Positions 1-51,749 are shown, numbered from the stretch's first letter. The stretch: DNA of 64,000 nt from Oasisia sp. SBJ-2009 (GCA_964017155.1 OZ024861.1:49427513-49491512), one strand, 5' to 3'. The notes: generated by a model not told the origin, from the sequence alone. Numbers and translations: made by a program.

Positions 1-711
1 TTTTCTTGGCAACAGGAAGAAATTATATAATATGTATTGTATAAAGCACAATTTCCTAATAATGCTAGAAGCGCTATAAACAAATAAAACTGTATCGAAA
101 CATAATCATACTTACATATATGCAATATTAATGAGCAACAAAGGCTCAAAGAAAGTACAATATCAGCAGTATTCTGCTTTGAACATATGCGTCTTTCAAG
201 TATGTTTGAACATTGATAGGGTTCCACTACACTTTATACTTTATCCACTACAATCTTCCTCAACGTATAACTGCTGTTATAACTGACCTGTGCATCATGT
301 AACCTGTCACTAAGAACAAGCCTTCAAAAATGGATGCCAAACACATGAAGAAATTCCATGGTATATTTTGTTGACATTCTGGCATAAATGTGTTCTTTAT
401 AAAAAAAACTTAAGCAATGTCAAAGCATGATTAAAGCATGACTAATGAATTTGACTATAATATTGGCAAACAGTGACATGTTTGATCCAAGAATTAGACA
501 CATAAAGTGGAAATAGCAGTTGCTAGTTAGCGACATATAATTGTGAATCCTTATATATATGTTCTTACATGAAACTGACTTAAAGTCAATATGGTTTATA
601 TAAGTATGTAACAACTTGAGTACTTTAAAGGAATATTCTGCAAATAATAACTGAATTTTTTACAACAATGAAGTTATTTAATGAGTAAATAATTAATAAT
701 TTTATACGTGT

Positions 712-978
712 GTGTTCAGTTATTCTTTGCTTAATTGTATAGCCACTAACACCAGAATTACGAGACAACATAACCTACTACACACAGAAAAGCCCAGAAC
801 TCACTTTTCTTCTAAATTACCTAGACATCATTCTATAAAACTATGGAATAACCCGGATTACAACATTAAAAATCTCAAACCCAGACATAAGTTCAAATCT
901 GTACTATCTAAACAATATTTATCTAACTATCTTAACCAAGTACATTGCTTAAATCCCAGATGTGTAGAGTGCAACTAA
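712..978 (+). pseudogene. CR1/L2-type LINE ORF2 C-terminal relic
   Basis: The frame encodes NTRITRQHNLLHTEKPRTHF and later IKLWNNPDYNIKNL with a basic FKSVLSKQYLSNY end. This matches the usual pattern after the reverse transcriptase of CR1/L2-like non-LTR elements. The catalytic part is absent. Confidence 0.65.
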
Positions 979-1083
979 TTGTTTTCATTTAAAAAGACCA
1001 CACGTACTGTTTGGATTTTCACATTTTCACACACTTCTTAAATTCCCCCAGTCCACTGTCATGCAAATGAGTGTACGTGGATA

Positions 1084-1129
1084 AGTATATATATATATAT
1101 ATATATATACGTATATATATATATATACG

Positions 1130-1160
<31 letters not shown>
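1084..1160. repeat. (AT)n microsatellite
   Basis: Alternating at with two interspersed acg units, downstream of exon 21. Confidence 0.95.
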
Positions 1161-1322
1161 TTTCGAAGTTTATTTTTAAGGTCACAGGAAGATGGCACAA
1201 AATGTGCCATGTGACCGCCATGTAACAATACCTTTCTTTTTGTTTGCCTATGTAGAATGTAATTTTGTTTGTTGCGAAATAAAATGTTATTTTATTTTAT
1301 AGATAAATGACCTCTGACCTAC

Positions 1323-38237
<36,915 letters not shown>

Positions 38238-38470
38238 CTTGCGGTCCTCGGCAGTTGTCTCCCCGGCCTGGCACGGCCCGTCTGCCGTACCGTACCACAA
38301 GACGGCAACACTCGCTCGATCTCCTTCGCTCACGAAGCTGTTGGCGCAACGCAATGCAACGCAACGGCGTTACACCATCGGCTGACGTATCCGTGGCATG
38401 GTTGGACACCGACTGGTCTTTTAATAAAGTAATAAACCGAGCGAGTCTGTAGTGTCGACTCGTGCCATAC
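38238..38470 (-). promoter_or_regulatory. Candidate promoter/5' UTR, proximal exon 1
   Basis: The stretch upstream of the ATG is CpG-containing and GC-rich near the start codon. About 190 bases upstream, on the minus strand, is an AT-rich ttattaaaag stretch (around 38,425-38,445) that could be TATA-like. No transcription start is provable. The same stretch lies at 46,589-46,821 in the second copy. Confidence 0.3.
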
Positions 38471-38884
38471 GCCGTGACGAAGTAACGGAGAAGGGTGTCA
38501 GCGGGGCAAAGGTGAACCCCATCGGCTACCCGATGGCGCCCAGTCCGTGGCTCGGTCTGTCGCCGCGACGCACGTTGATTGACATCGATGGCTGGCAGAT
38601 CGTCGTCTGTTTTTGTTATGTTCCGATATTGTTTTTACGAGATTTGTTTGTCAAGTTGCGTATCACAACCTGTCACCTGTAGAGTGTCAAAAAGACAAAC
38701 CATGGGTCGTGAAATAAGAGCTGCCACACGAGCAGGAACTCGTCAAATGTGCCTCTATAAGTCCCCGGGGCCATCCGACTACCTCCGGGGAAGCACCCGC
38801 TTCGTGTGTCTAATTTTGTACATATTTGTGTAGCTTGTACGCCAACGTTAGTTTGGTGGGTTTTTAGCTGCGCCTTTGAATAAA

Positions 38885-39205
38885 CGAATGCACGCCCGCA
38901 CACATACATAATGCAGGTCCACACACGCACACACACGCGCACATAATATTTACACATCATGCATATATACATGCAAGAGCGTATGTACACAAACACACAC
39001 ACACACAAACACGCACACACACACGCGCACAAACATACACACGCGCGCGCACACGCAATACGCACACACATACAAACATGCACGCGCGCACACACGCACG
39101 CACGCACACATATACACGCGCGCACACGCGCACACACACACACACACACACGTACGCACACACACTCACAAATACACACACGCACGCACGCATAACACAC
39201 ACGTA
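38885..39205. repeat. CA/CG-rich microsatellite, copy A
   Basis: Interrupted (CA)n with cgcg and cgca blocks. Duplicated at 47,236-47,556. Open frames through it are low-complexity artefacts. Confidence 0.9.
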
Positions 39206-39589
39206 CATACACACCGGATCGTCCGAACGCACGCTGGCGTGCACGCATGCAGAACAGGCGCATGCATACGCAACACATGTGCATGCACGTAGATCACACA
39301 TATTCACTCGCGCATTTAATACATGTACACAGTTTTGAAAATTATAATATATAAATCGAGCAAACCAGCTACGGGATGTTTGTGGCTGAAGGATGAAGGA
39401 CATCCTCTCCGCGGTTAATCTAATATACCCCAACGCTAGTTGACATACACCACCTGCCGTTACTCTACCGGGGGTTCGTAAGGTGCCTCTCCTACAACTT
39501 CCCACCATCTGCCTGAACCCCAGCATTGTGTTTCACACGTAAAAAACCATTCTAAGATGACTCTGCTTGTTTACCGAGCAACAACACGG

Positions 39590-39965
39590 CCCTCTCCTCC
39601 TTTCGTAATCCTTTCCTCCTTCCGTAAACTTCTCCTCCTTTCATAATCCCCTCATAATCCTCTCCTCCTTTCATAATCCTCTTTTCCTTACGTAATCCTC
39701 TCCTCCTTCCGTAATCCCCTCCTCCTTCCATAATCATCTCCTCCTTTCACAATCCTCTCCTCCTTCCACAATCCTCTCCTCCTTTCATAGTCATCCCTCC
39801 TTTCATAATCCTCTCCCCCTTTCATAATCCTCTCCTCCTTTCATAATCCTCTCTTCCTTCCGTAATCCTCTCCTCCTTCCGTAATCCCCTCCTCCTCTCG
39901 TAATCCTCTCCTCCTTCCACAATCCTCTCCTCCTTCCGTAATCCCCTCCTGCTTCCGTAGTAATC
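39590..39965. repeat. Pyrimidine-rich minisatellite, copy A
   Basis: Imperfect units of about 19-20 bp (tcctcctttcataatcctc) form a polypyrimidine strand upstream of exon 1, within the duplicated unit. The strand asymmetry could form triplex DNA (inference). Confidence 0.85.
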
Positions 39966-41159
39966 CCACCCTCCGTCATCAGCCTTGCCTCACTAGGAGT
40001 CACCCAAGCGAATCGCAGCTCCACCGAGATGAACGATGACATTCTTCAGCATTTTATATTTAAATCGGCGGTGTTTGCTCAATACAGACGCCTTGTAGCC
40101 TGACACTCGAGTCTCACACCTTGCCGCGGGCGTGGGACGGGTCGGGGCGCTAGGTTGAGTCAGGCCAGGGCCTCTCCCTCGGGGTGGAACTGACACCGGA
40201 AGTGGATGTTCTCCGTCGTTGGTTCGCTACGTCCGGGTGAATACGTGATGGATCGGGCGTCGGGCGTCACAGGGGTAAGGGTATTTTTAACTTGAAAATC
40301 ATTAACCCTCAGGGAATGGTGAAAACACGATGCAATGACGTCACGTTTCCGGATTCACGTGACACTGCATGACTCTTTGCTCTGACGTTTCGGAGTAAGT
40401 TGAATGCCGAGCGTGTCGGTCTATCGACCGAAATACTATAAAAAGATAACAAACACATGTCTTGATAGTTATTGCCATATTTCGACACTTATGTAGAATT
40501 CGGACTCACCTCGATTTTGCCTTTATGACTGTGTATTTGCGTATATTGGATACCACACACAAACTCTAATTCTAAGCATGATCAATCAGCATTCCCAGGT
40601 ATATTTATGTTTCACAAATATTGCATTTTGAAAGTATATCGTTATTTTAATTTTTATTTCATAGTTGGCCTGAGAGCCAATCAGCGTCTCTACGCTAATC
40701 TGGGGTAAGGCCGTCCTAGCGGGTAACAAATGCAGAGCGTTACTTTCCCCAGGTAGAGCTGAGGGGCTTAAAAGTGCTGCCACCTCGCGGAGCCTGGGTA
40801 ACCGAGGTAACAATACCGTCTAAGTGAGGTTTAGTCAAGAACGACGAGTGTGTATGGTAGGCCAACTTAATTTGTTTTTGACTTGTAGTTAAAAATTGCA
40901 GTTTTTGACTAGCGATTGGCTGAAGAGGGGAAGATTCTTCATCCAACCCTGACCACTGGCCACTGGCCACGTTAGCCGGATGGCCGCTGGTGAGAGATAG
41001 TTTGTGTTAGAAAATGCTGTTGCAATGAAAATGTGGCCGTATAATCCGGGTGACCGGTGTAGAGGGGGCCGTATAAGAAAGGGTCTACTGTATATATGCG
41101 TCAAGTTGCAAAGTATATAAAGTATCTGCAAAGTTCAATATGTACACATCGCGCTGTGT

Positions 41160-41315
<156 letters not shown>

Positions 41316-42877
41316 CACATGGTTATATCAGCGTTCGGCGTGTTTATAAACACGATCCTGTTGCCCGATTATATTCCCTGGATCAGCACTTCGAGGTGTG
41401 AATAGATGCGGCCGGCCGAAACAAGAGACAAGTTGCTGCGCTGATCGAAGCGTCATCGGTCGCTGCCGCTCCCGTACCTGTTGCGTAATTTTGTACCGGG
41501 CGACGTTCGTGGGGCGTGGCAGAGACTGGCTGTCCGAGCACGCGTGGCTGTCCGTCGAACGATCATGGGATGTGACGAATATGTTGCGCCGAGCAAGTCA
41601 AACTCGAAAGAAGCGCATTTAACATGTTCTAAGCTGATACAGGTATAAGTAATGATTTAATTTGAAAGAAATGATCTTACTGATAACATTGAAAGTCGTC
41701 GAAATGGCATCGATCGATGGCTTGTCTCTCCAATTTGATTACCCGGACGTGAACCAGCACCATGACATTTAAAGGCAAAACAAAGTTAATTGTTTCGTGG
41801 CATACACCTAATAGAGTTAATATAAAGACGGTAAATATAAAATTGTTTATTATTGTTATCGCTGAAATCATCCCATCAACTGATGATACATGACTACATG
41901 TCTACTTCAAAGCATTTCTCCTAAAAATGGACCGAGCAAAGTGAACTGTACTTGGACTGGAGGGATTCCAAACAGTACGCCCGCAAATATGAATCAATTT
42001 CTTCAATACTACCGGTTGTTTCAACTATTATTGCAACCGTATGCCGAACAGTAAGGCATAATTACTAAAGTTTACCATAGATTTAACCACATATTTAGGC
42101 GGATGGAATATAAATTATGGAATTGGGAGGTAGATGATGTTTCAGCGCTCAGGATTATGCAAACAGTATTTGGTGTGTAAAATGGGGTGGGCATATTTCA
42201 GAATTTGGAGACCCCCCCAAAAAAACAAGGCTGACGAGTCTGTGTAGATGTAGAAAGCATTTCTTATCGAGTAAAACCGGGTCACTTTGATATCCACACG
42301 CTTAGTGTTTGAATACAAACAAATGCATGTAACAAGTGAAAACCGAAGAATATCAAGAAAGACCAGCAGACCATGGAAGATGTTTAAAGACAGGCGGACT
42401 TCACTGCAAAACAAATATTTTGCGACCGTGAGCCGCTATAATTAAACGCTACAATGAATTGAAAGCCAACACGTCTTTCGTTGAGGCCAACATCGTAAGC
42501 AGAGTCATGACAATAGAAACAAGAGTTGACCGTGTTTATTGCAAGCACTGTGGACTTTGCTTCAGTTGCACGATCTTGGAATAGAGCGAAGCTATGCCCA
42601 CTGTGGCATCGTTTTAACCCATGTGATATTTGAGAAGTTGGTTTATATACGGCGCATGTAGTAAGGTCACATATAAATAGATGAGCATGGATAATGTTTT
42701 TGATACGATGTGGCATGTAACGCCAACCAGTAACATATTGCATCTTTGTCTATGTTTTTATATGTTATGTGACGGATGTTGCATTTTTTTATTCCCACAT
42801 TTATTAAGACGATGTTTGCAAAAGCTATACAACTATACACGCACACGCACACGCGCATGCGCACGCGCACCCCCCCC

Positions 42878-42936
<59 letters not shown>

Positions 42937-43530
42937 CATACGCTAACTTTGACACATTATAAATGCATCTCCTCCAAAGCGCCGAAGTTCACACCCCTCA
43001 TTTGCCGTCATGGACTGCAAGCCTCCGAATAGTTATTTATGGTTATTTACTTTCCAGTGGACAGTGAATGTAGAAACCTTACCCAGGAGTGACAATGTGG
43101 AGTTGCGTTTGCAGTTAACATGGTTATATGTTATATATATATTATATATCTAGTTTACACTATTTATCATATACAGCCACAAGACGTCGAAGATGACTGA
43201 GAAGCATCTACATTTTTGAATAAAATTGGCGAGAACAATTTCTTATGTAAATACAAACAGACAGATCTGACATACGTTCAATATAAATAAATTGCTAAAT
43301 TTGCTAGCGGCAATCATATGGTGTGTAGCCATCCGTTTAACTTGCATGTTGTCAAGGCAGGCTGGCATAAATGCTAATTTCATGGTCTGTCGATAAATAG
43401 GCCCTTGTCCTTATGTTCCTGGAACTCAGAAGACATGCCAGAGTTTAGAATAGTACTGTGTGTAATAGGTTTAGACGCACCAAACGTCATGACATACACA
43501 CACGCATGCACACACGCACACACGCACGCA

Positions 43531-43562
<32 letters not shown>

Positions 43563-44270
43563 CACACGAACACACACGCATGCACATACAAATACGCATG
43601 CACACAAACACATATCCACATACGCGCGAGCGTGGATTAAGAATAAAATAATATAAATGTGCAAGGGTCTTTGATTAGGGTCACGGTTTTGATATTTTAT
43701 TATTGGCATGCGTCTATTTTTTTATTACATCTGGCAGACTTGCCTATAATTATATACTTCCTCGTTGCTAGTTGACAGGACAGTCTGGTGCATTGCACGA
43801 CCAGTTTACAACACGGTGCAACAGAGGGAACTTCCTCCATAGTTTGCTACAGATGTACCCTGACAGCGGCATTGTGTCACGACTTGGCTTAGGTGTTCCA
43901 GGACTATTGTACTTTTCCACACACCATTTTTTTATGTGATCAATGTGAACGTAGCAAGCGGGAAATATTGACCAGATCTTGAAAATCATTCACACGAATA
44001 TTGACCCGGTGTCTGGCCTGTCCTATTTGCCACTATTTATAAAGTCCACCTTCCACAAATCCATTTTAAGATGAACCTCCAAAATGTCCAGTCATTGTCC
44101 TCTGGATGATTTGAATGGTGACACAGTATGTCGCCGCGACAACTGTCTCAACTACTACAACCACTACTACGATCACCACCATAAATAATCACCTCAAGTA
44201 TCACCACAAACCACCGCCTCCATCTACATCACCACCATCATGACGACAAACCAACATTCCCAACACCATC

Positions 44271-45919
44271 ACAAACCATCACCACTACAAACAATGTACA
44301 CCTCTATCATCACCGACATCACCATCATCTCCACATGCCACCATCACCACTACAAACAATGTACACCTCTATCATCACCACCATCACCATCATCTCCACA
44401 TGCCACCATCACCACTACAAACAATGTACACCTCTATCATCACCACCATCACCATCATCTCCACATGCCACCATCACCACTACAAACAATGTACACCTCT
44501 ATCATCACCACCATCACCATCATCTCCACATGCCACCATCACCACTACAAACAATGTACACCTCTATCATCACCACCATCACCATCATCTCCACATGCCA
44601 CCATCACCACTACAAACAATGTACACCTCTATCATCACCACCATCACCATCATCTCCACATGCCACCATCACCACTACAAACAATGTACACCTCTATCAT
44701 CACCACCATCACCATCATCTCCACATGCCACCATCACCACTACAAACAATGTACACCTCTATCATCACCACCATCACCATCATCTCCACATGCCACCATC
44801 ACCACTACAAACAATGTACACCTCTATCATCACCACCATCACCATCACCTCCACATGCCACCATCACCACTACAAACAATGTACACCTCTATCATCACCA
44901 CCATCACCATCACCTCCACATGCCACCATCACCACTACAAACAATGTACACCTCTATCATCACCACCATCACCATCATCTCCACATGCCACCATCACCAC
45001 TACAAACAATGTACACCTCTATCATCACCACCATCACCATCATCTCCACATGCCACCATCACCACTACAAACAATGTACACCTCTATCATCACCACCATC
45101 ACCATCATCTCCACATGCCACCATCACCACTACAAACAATGTACACCTCTATCATCACCACCATCACCATCATCTCCACATGCCACCATCACCACTACAA
45201 ACAATGTACACCTCTATCATCACCACCATCACCATCATCTCCACATGCCACCATCACCACTACAAACAATGTACACCTCTATCATCACCACCATCACCAT
45301 CATCTCCACATGCCACCATCACCACTACAAACAATGTACACCTCTATCATCACCACCATCACCATCATCTCCACATGCCACCATCACCACTACAAACAAT
45401 GTACACCTCTATCATCACCACCATCACCATCATCTCCACATGCCACCATCACCACTACAAACAATGTACACCTCTATCATCACCACCATCACCATCACCT
45501 CCACATGCCACCATCACCACTACAAACAATGTACACCTCTATCATCACCACCATCACCATCACCTCCACATGCCACCATCACCACTACAAACAATGTACA
45601 CCTCTATCATCACCACCATCACCATCATCTCCACATGCCACCATCACCACTACAAACAATGTACACCTCTATCATCACCACCATCACCATCATCTCCACA
45701 TGCCACCATCACCACTACAAACAATGTACACCTCTATCATCACCACCATCACCATCATCTCCACATGCCACCATCACCACTACAAACAATGTACACCTCT
45801 ATCATCACCACCATCACCATCATCTCCACATGCCACCATCACCACTACAAACAATGTACACCTCTATCATCACCACCATCACCATCATCTCCACATGCCA
45901 CCATCACCACTACAAACAA
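44271..45919. repeat. 65-bp VNTR, copy B (about 25 units)
   Basis: Same unit as 35,335-37,568 but 585 bp (nine units) shorter. The acctcc variant clusters are again 650 bp apart (44,847 and 45,497). Confidence 0.95.
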
Positions 45920-46458
45920 CCATTTCCATCATCATCACATTCACCACCTACTTTGTGGAAAGCCTCTACAGAGGAGTTGATCCCAAATCAAAAAAATCAT
46001 TCCGAAACTTAGGCAATTTCGTTCACCCCACATGTGTCTGTGTTGTTCGGGAGAGACACTAAAAGCCAGTGGTCCCTTCTATCTGGTGTCTATGCCAGGG
46101 GAAGTAAAAGATCCCACACAGGGGGTAAATATGTAACCTGTAGTGGACTGACAAATTGTCGTTGGACTTTAAACGCCCTGCGAATGGCTCTGTCCAGTAT
46201 CTGAGAGAAGAGAAGAGAGAATACGGCGCTGACATGACATGGGTGTGAAGGGATTTGGGCGGGATTGGGGAGGAGTGAGGGATTGTGTGGGGACATGGGG
46301 AGAAGAGATCGACGTGTGGTGGAGCTTGCAATGCGGGATCAAAGACAGAAAACCAAAAACACCAATGAAGCACGAATAGTCGGTCAATAATCAAGGCCAT
46401 TCCCCCGCCGGATGGTACATCCGGAGAGCAACAAAACGTCAGACAAAACAGTCCTTAC

Positions 46459-46588
46459 CTCGGGCGCGTTGTCTCGAGCTGCTCAAAGTCCCGAGTACAT
46501 CCAAACTGGTCGCATTATCCGGCGACGTCCCTACAACAGTCGGCACCAGCAGGACGATGGTCAGTGGCCAGAGCCACGTCGGAACCAT
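46459..46588 (-). CDS. Exon 1, distal duplicate copy
   Basis: I see no difference from the exon at 38,108-38,237: same ATG context, signal peptide and phase-1 donor. It lies in the second copy of the tandem duplication. It could act as an alternative first exon, splicing about 17.8 kb to exon 2 and giving the same protein. It could also be an unused duplicate or an assembly artefact. Nothing in the sequence shows which copy is transcribed. Confidence 0.6.
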
Positions 46589-46821
46589 CTTGCGGTCCTC
46601 GGCAGTTGTCTCCCCGGCCTGGCACGGCCCGTCTGCCGTACCGTACCACAAGACGGCAACACTCGCTCGATCTCCTTCGCTCACGAAGCTGTTGGCGCAA
46701 CGCAATGCAACGCAACGGCGTTACACCATCGGCTGACGTATCCGTGGCATGGTTGGACACCGACTGGTCTTTTAATAAAGTAATAAACCGAGCGAGTCTG
46801 TAGTGTCGACTCGTGCCATAC
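46589..46821 (-). promoter_or_regulatory. Candidate promoter/5' UTR, distal exon 1 copy
   Basis: Duplicate of the region upstream of the proximal ATG, including the AT-rich TATA-like stretch. If functional, the gene has two equivalent promoters 8.35 kb apart. Confidence 0.25.
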
Positions 46822-47940
46822 GCCGTGACGAAGTAACGGAGAAGGGTGTCAGCGGGGCAAAGGTGAACCCCATCGGCTACCCGATGGCGCCCAGTCCGTG
46901 GCTCGGTCTGTCGCCGCGACGCACGTTGATTGACATCGATGGCTGGCAGATCGTCGTCTGTTTTTGTTATGTTCCGATATTGTTTTTACGAGATTTGTTT
47001 GTCAAGTTGCGTATCACAACCTGTCACCTGTAGAGTGTCAAAAAGACAAACCATGGGTCGTGAAATAAGAGCTGCCACACGAGCAGGAACTCGTCAAATG
47101 TGCCTCTATAAGTCCCCGGGGCCATCCGACTACCTCCGGGGAAGCACCCGCTTCGTGTGTCTAATTTTGTACATATTTGTGTAGCTTGTACGCCAACGTT
47201 AGTTTGGTGGGTTTTTAGCTGCGCCTTTGAATAAACGAATGCACGCCCGCACACATACATAATGCAGGTCCACACACGCACACACACGCGCACATAATAT
47301 TTACACATCATGCATATATACATGCAAGAGCGTATGTACACAAACACACACACACACAAACACGCACACACACACGCGCACAAACATACACACGCGCGCG
47401 CACACGCAATACGCACACACATACAAACATGCACGCGCGCACACACGCACGCACGCACACATATACACGCGCGCACACGCGCACACACACACACACACAC
47501 ACGTACGCACACACACTCACAAATACACACACGCACGCACGCATAACACACACGTACATACACACCGGATCGTCCGAACGCACGCTGGCGTGCACGCATG
47601 CAGAACAGGCGCATGCATACGCAACACATGTGCATGCACGTAGATCACACATATTCACTCGCGCATTTAATACATGTACACAGTTTTGAAAATTATAATA
47701 TATAAATCGAGCAAACCAGCTACGGGATGTTTGTGGCTGAAGGATGAAGGACATCCTCTCCGCGGTTAATCTAATATACCCCAACGCTAGTTGACATACA
47801 CCACCTGCCGTTACTCTACCGGGGGTTCGTAAGGTGCCTCTCCTACAACTTCCCACCATCTGCCTGAACCCCAGCATTGTGTTTCACACGTAAAAAACCA
47901 TTCTAAGATGACTCTGCTTGTTTACCGAGCAACAACACGG

Positions 47941-48316
47941 CCCTCTCCTCCTTTCGTAATCCTTTCCTCCTTCCGTAAACTTCTCCTCCTTTCATAATCC
48001 CCTCATAATCCTCTCCTCCTTTCATAATCCTCTTTTCCTTACGTAATCCTCTCCTCCTTCCGTAATCCCCTCCTCCTTCCATAATCATCTCCTCCTTTCA
48101 CAATCCTCTCCTCCTTCCACAATCCTCTCCTCCTTTCATAGTCATCCCTCCTTTCATAATCCTCTCCCCCTTTCATAATCCTCTCCTCCTTTCATAATCC
48201 TCTCTTCCTTCCGTAATCCTCTCCTCCTTCCGTAATCCCCTCCTCCTCTCGTAATCCTCTCCTCCTTCCACAATCCTCTCCTCCTTCCGTAATCCCCTCC
48301 TGCTTCCGTAGTAATC
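47941..48316. repeat. Pyrimidine-rich minisatellite, copy B
   Basis: Duplicate of the array at 39,590-39,965, with no length change seen. Confidence 0.85.
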
Positions 48317-49510
48317 CCACCCTCCGTCATCAGCCTTGCCTCACTAGGAGTCACCCAAGCGAATCGCAGCTCCACCGAGATGAACGATGACATTCTTCAG
48401 CATTTTATATTTAAATCGGCGGTGTTTGCTCAATACAGACGCCTTGTAGCCTGACACTCGAGTCTCACACCTTGCCGCGGGCGTGGGACGGGTCGGGGCG
48501 CTAGGTTGAGTCAGGCCAGGGCCTCTCCCTCGGGGTGGAACTGACACCGGAAGTGGATGTTCTCCGTCGTTGGTTCGCTACGTCCGGGTGAATACGTGAT
48601 GGATCGGGCGTCGGGCGTCACAGGGGTAAGGGTATTTTTAACTTGAAAATCATTAACCCTCAGGGAATGGTGAAAACACGATGCAATGACGTCACGTTTC
48701 CGGATTCACGTGACACTGCATGACTCTTTGCTCTGACGTTTCGGAGTAAGTTGAATGCCGAGCGTGTCGGTCTATCGACCGAAATACTATAAAAAGATAA
48801 CAAACACATGTCTTGATAGTTATTGCCATATTTCGACACTTATGTAGAATTCGGACTCACCTCGATTTTGCCTTTATGACTGTGTATTTGCGTATATTGG
48901 ATACCACACACAAACTCTAATTCTAAGCATGATCAATCAGCATTCCCAGGTATATTTATGTTTCACAAATATTGCATTTTGAAAGTATATCGTTATTTTA
49001 ATTTTTATTTCATAGTTGGCCTGAGAGCCAATCAGCGTCTCTACGCTAATCTGGGGTAAGGCCGTCCTAGCGGGTAACAAATGCAGAGCGTTACTTTCCC
49101 CAGGTAGAGCTGAGGGGCTTAAAAGTGCTGCCACCTCGCGGAGCCTGGGTAACCGAGGTAACAATACCGTCTAAGTGAGGTTTAGTCAAGAACGACGAGT
49201 GTGTATGGTAGGCCAACTTAATTTGTTTTTGACTTGTAGTTAAAAATTGCAGTTTTTGACTAGCGATTGGCTGAAGAGGGGAAGATTCTTCATCCAACCC
49301 TGACCACTGGCCACTGGCCACGTTAGCCGGATGGCCGCTGGTGAGAGATAGTTTGTGTTAGAAAATGCTGTTGCAATGAAAATGTGGCCGTATAATCCGG
49401 GTGACCGGTGTAGAGGGGGCCGTATAAGAAAGGGTCTACTGTATATATGCGTCAAGTTGCAAAGTATATAAAGTATCTGCAAAGTTCAATATGTACACAT
49501 CGCGCTGTGT

Positions 49511-49694
<184 letters not shown>

Positions 49695-50147
49695 CACATG
49701 GTTATATCAGCGTTCGGCGTGTTTATAAACACGATCCTGTTGCCCGATTATATTCCCTGGATCAGCACTTCGAGGTGTGAATAGATGCGGCCGGCCGAAA
49801 CAAGAGACAAGTTGCTGCGCTGATCGAAGCGTCATCGGTCGCTGCCGCTCCCGTACCTGTTGCGTAATTTTGTACCGGGCGACGTTCGTGGGGCGTGGCA
49901 GAGACTGGCTGTCCGAGCACGCGTGGCTGTCCGTCGAACGATCATGGGATGTGACGAATATGTTGCGCCGAGCAAGTCAAACTCGAAAGAAGCGCATTTA
50001 ACATGTTCTAAGCTGATACAGGTATAAGTAATGATTTAATTTGAAAGAAATGATCTTACTGATAACATTGAAAGTCGTCGAAATGGCATCGATCGATGGC
50101 TTGTCTCTCCAATTTGATTACCCGGACGTGAACCAGCACCATGACAT

Positions 50148-50993
50148 TTAAAGGCAAAACAAAGTTAATTGTTTCGTGGCATACACCTAATAGAGTTAAT
50201 ATAAAGTAACAATTTCCACATATACTCAATTTTTTTACGCCAGCGGTTTACCAGACAAATATTTTTTAACACCCAGCCATCCAAATACTACGCGTTACTC
50301 CATCTTAGACGAAGAATGACGTCACGCAGATTCACTGCATGGGGTTTGGCTGTTGTCATGAAATGGCTGCAACTCGGCAACGCGCGTAACATGCTGATGA
50401 CGGTAAATATAAAATTGTTTATTATTGTTATCGCTGAAATCATCCCATCAACTGATGATACATGACTACATGTCTACTTCAAAGCATTTCTCCTAAAAAT
50501 GGACCGAGCAAAGTGAACTGTACTTGGACTGGAGGGATTCCAAACAGTACGCCCGCAAATATGAATCAATTTCTTCAATACTACCGGTTGTTTCAACTAT
50601 TATTGCAACCGTATGCCGAACAGTAAGGCATAATTACTAAAGTTTACCATAGATTTAACCACATATTTAGATACACGTCTATAAGCAGCTGCTAGATGTC
50701 ACGCCAACTGAACGAACTGTTGAAGACTCGAAGTTGTTGACCCTTAACAACGTCGCAGGTTAAGGGTCAGACATAGAATGCCGCGCGCTGAATGGCCAAG
50801 TCAATTTAACCCTTCACTTAATGGCGGCGTCTAGACCATCGTGGATTTCGTTAGAATTTTAGACTCTAAAGTCACATTCTGAGTAAACCGCTGACGTTAA
50901 ACAATTGAGTATATGTGGAAATTGTTACTTTATATTAACTCTATTAGGTGTATGCCACGAAACAGTTAACTTTTGTTTGCCTTTAAGGTGGGT
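50148..50993. mobile_element. Foldback element with about 105-bp inverted arms
   Basis: The arm 50,148-50,252 is the reverse complement of 50,886-50,993 (shared tgtttcgtggcatacaccta and cacatatactcaatt). No protein is recognised inside. Copy A of the duplication (41,764-42,098) contains only the first part, lacking 195 bp and the right arm, so the duplication breakpoint lies inside this element. Confidence 0.75.
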
Positions 50994-51008
50994 AAAGGCG
51001 GAACAGAA

Positions 51009-51410
51009 CTAGATGCTCTTTAAGGTCAGCCAATATACTGCTAAGAAGGTCCACCTGGCGTTATGCTCTTTCATTAATTGCAGAACTTGTTTGACAAATA
51101 TAGATTGTATTTTATTTCTAAGATCTACAATATTAAGACCTCCGTCCGCATATGTGTTTATTAGTGATTTTCTCTTCAAAGCTTCGGGTTTACTGTTCCA
51201 AAGAAATGGAAATTCCAATTCCCCCCTTGTTTGGTACTTAGTTAAGACTCCCTATGTGCCAAATGGAGCGGCACAGCACAGATTGCATGGTGATACTTTC
51301 CCCCTAAATGATAATTCCATCCTGCTATATAAGTTCACACATTTTTCGAAATTAGAAATAACTTTTCCCGAAATCTTGTTATCGGCTTCTTTTGTACCTA
51401 TATAAACGCC
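51009..51410 (-). pseudogene. L1/Tx1-type reverse transcriptase relic
   Basis: Minus-strand frames give YIGTKEADNKISGKVISNF, then LSFRGKV, then FLWNSKPEALKRKSLI and YADGGLNIVDL. This is the order expected after the RT core of L1/Tx1 elements. Frameshifts separate the pieces. Confidence 0.7.
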
Positions 51411-51440
51411 GTATTCTTTTGAAATCACTACTCCATTTTA

Positions 51441-51740
51441 GACCATCAGGTTCAACTAAGAGGACCCGGATTCGAATTCTGTGCTGCGGTGTTAAAACCT
51501 TGGGCAAGGTTTTTCATTCTACATTGCTCCAGTTCACTCAGCTGTATAAATGAATACCTGGCAATAGACGAGTGATTGATGCGTGTGCGAGCAGCTTTCG
51601 CGCATTAATTGCAGCATATGGCTGCACGCTTCCCAGAGAAGTTGATATGGTGTCTGATTGAATAGGACTGCCAGGGAAATAAAGTGTAAAGCGCTTTGAG
51701 CAATCCTGAGGATTGGGTACTGCGCTATATAAGAACTCAC
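51441..51740 (+). mobile_element. tRNA-derived SINE, 5'-truncated
   Basis: Same family as 1,781-2,092 in the opposite orientation. The B box (ggattcgaattc) is better preserved; the tail reads aagcgctttgagcaatcctg then aggattgggtactgcgc. The A-box end is missing. Confidence 0.8.
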
Positions 51741-51749
51741 CTTTACCTC

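Noticed and set aside
38238..38354. Upstream in-frame start codon for exon 1 at 38,354
   Set aside because: It would place 39 polar residues before the signal peptide; the ATG at 38,237 has a good context and gives a normal signal sequence.
38673..39526. Cys/Val-rich frames through CA repeats (also 47,024-47,877)
   Set aside because: Microsatellite translations with no domain.
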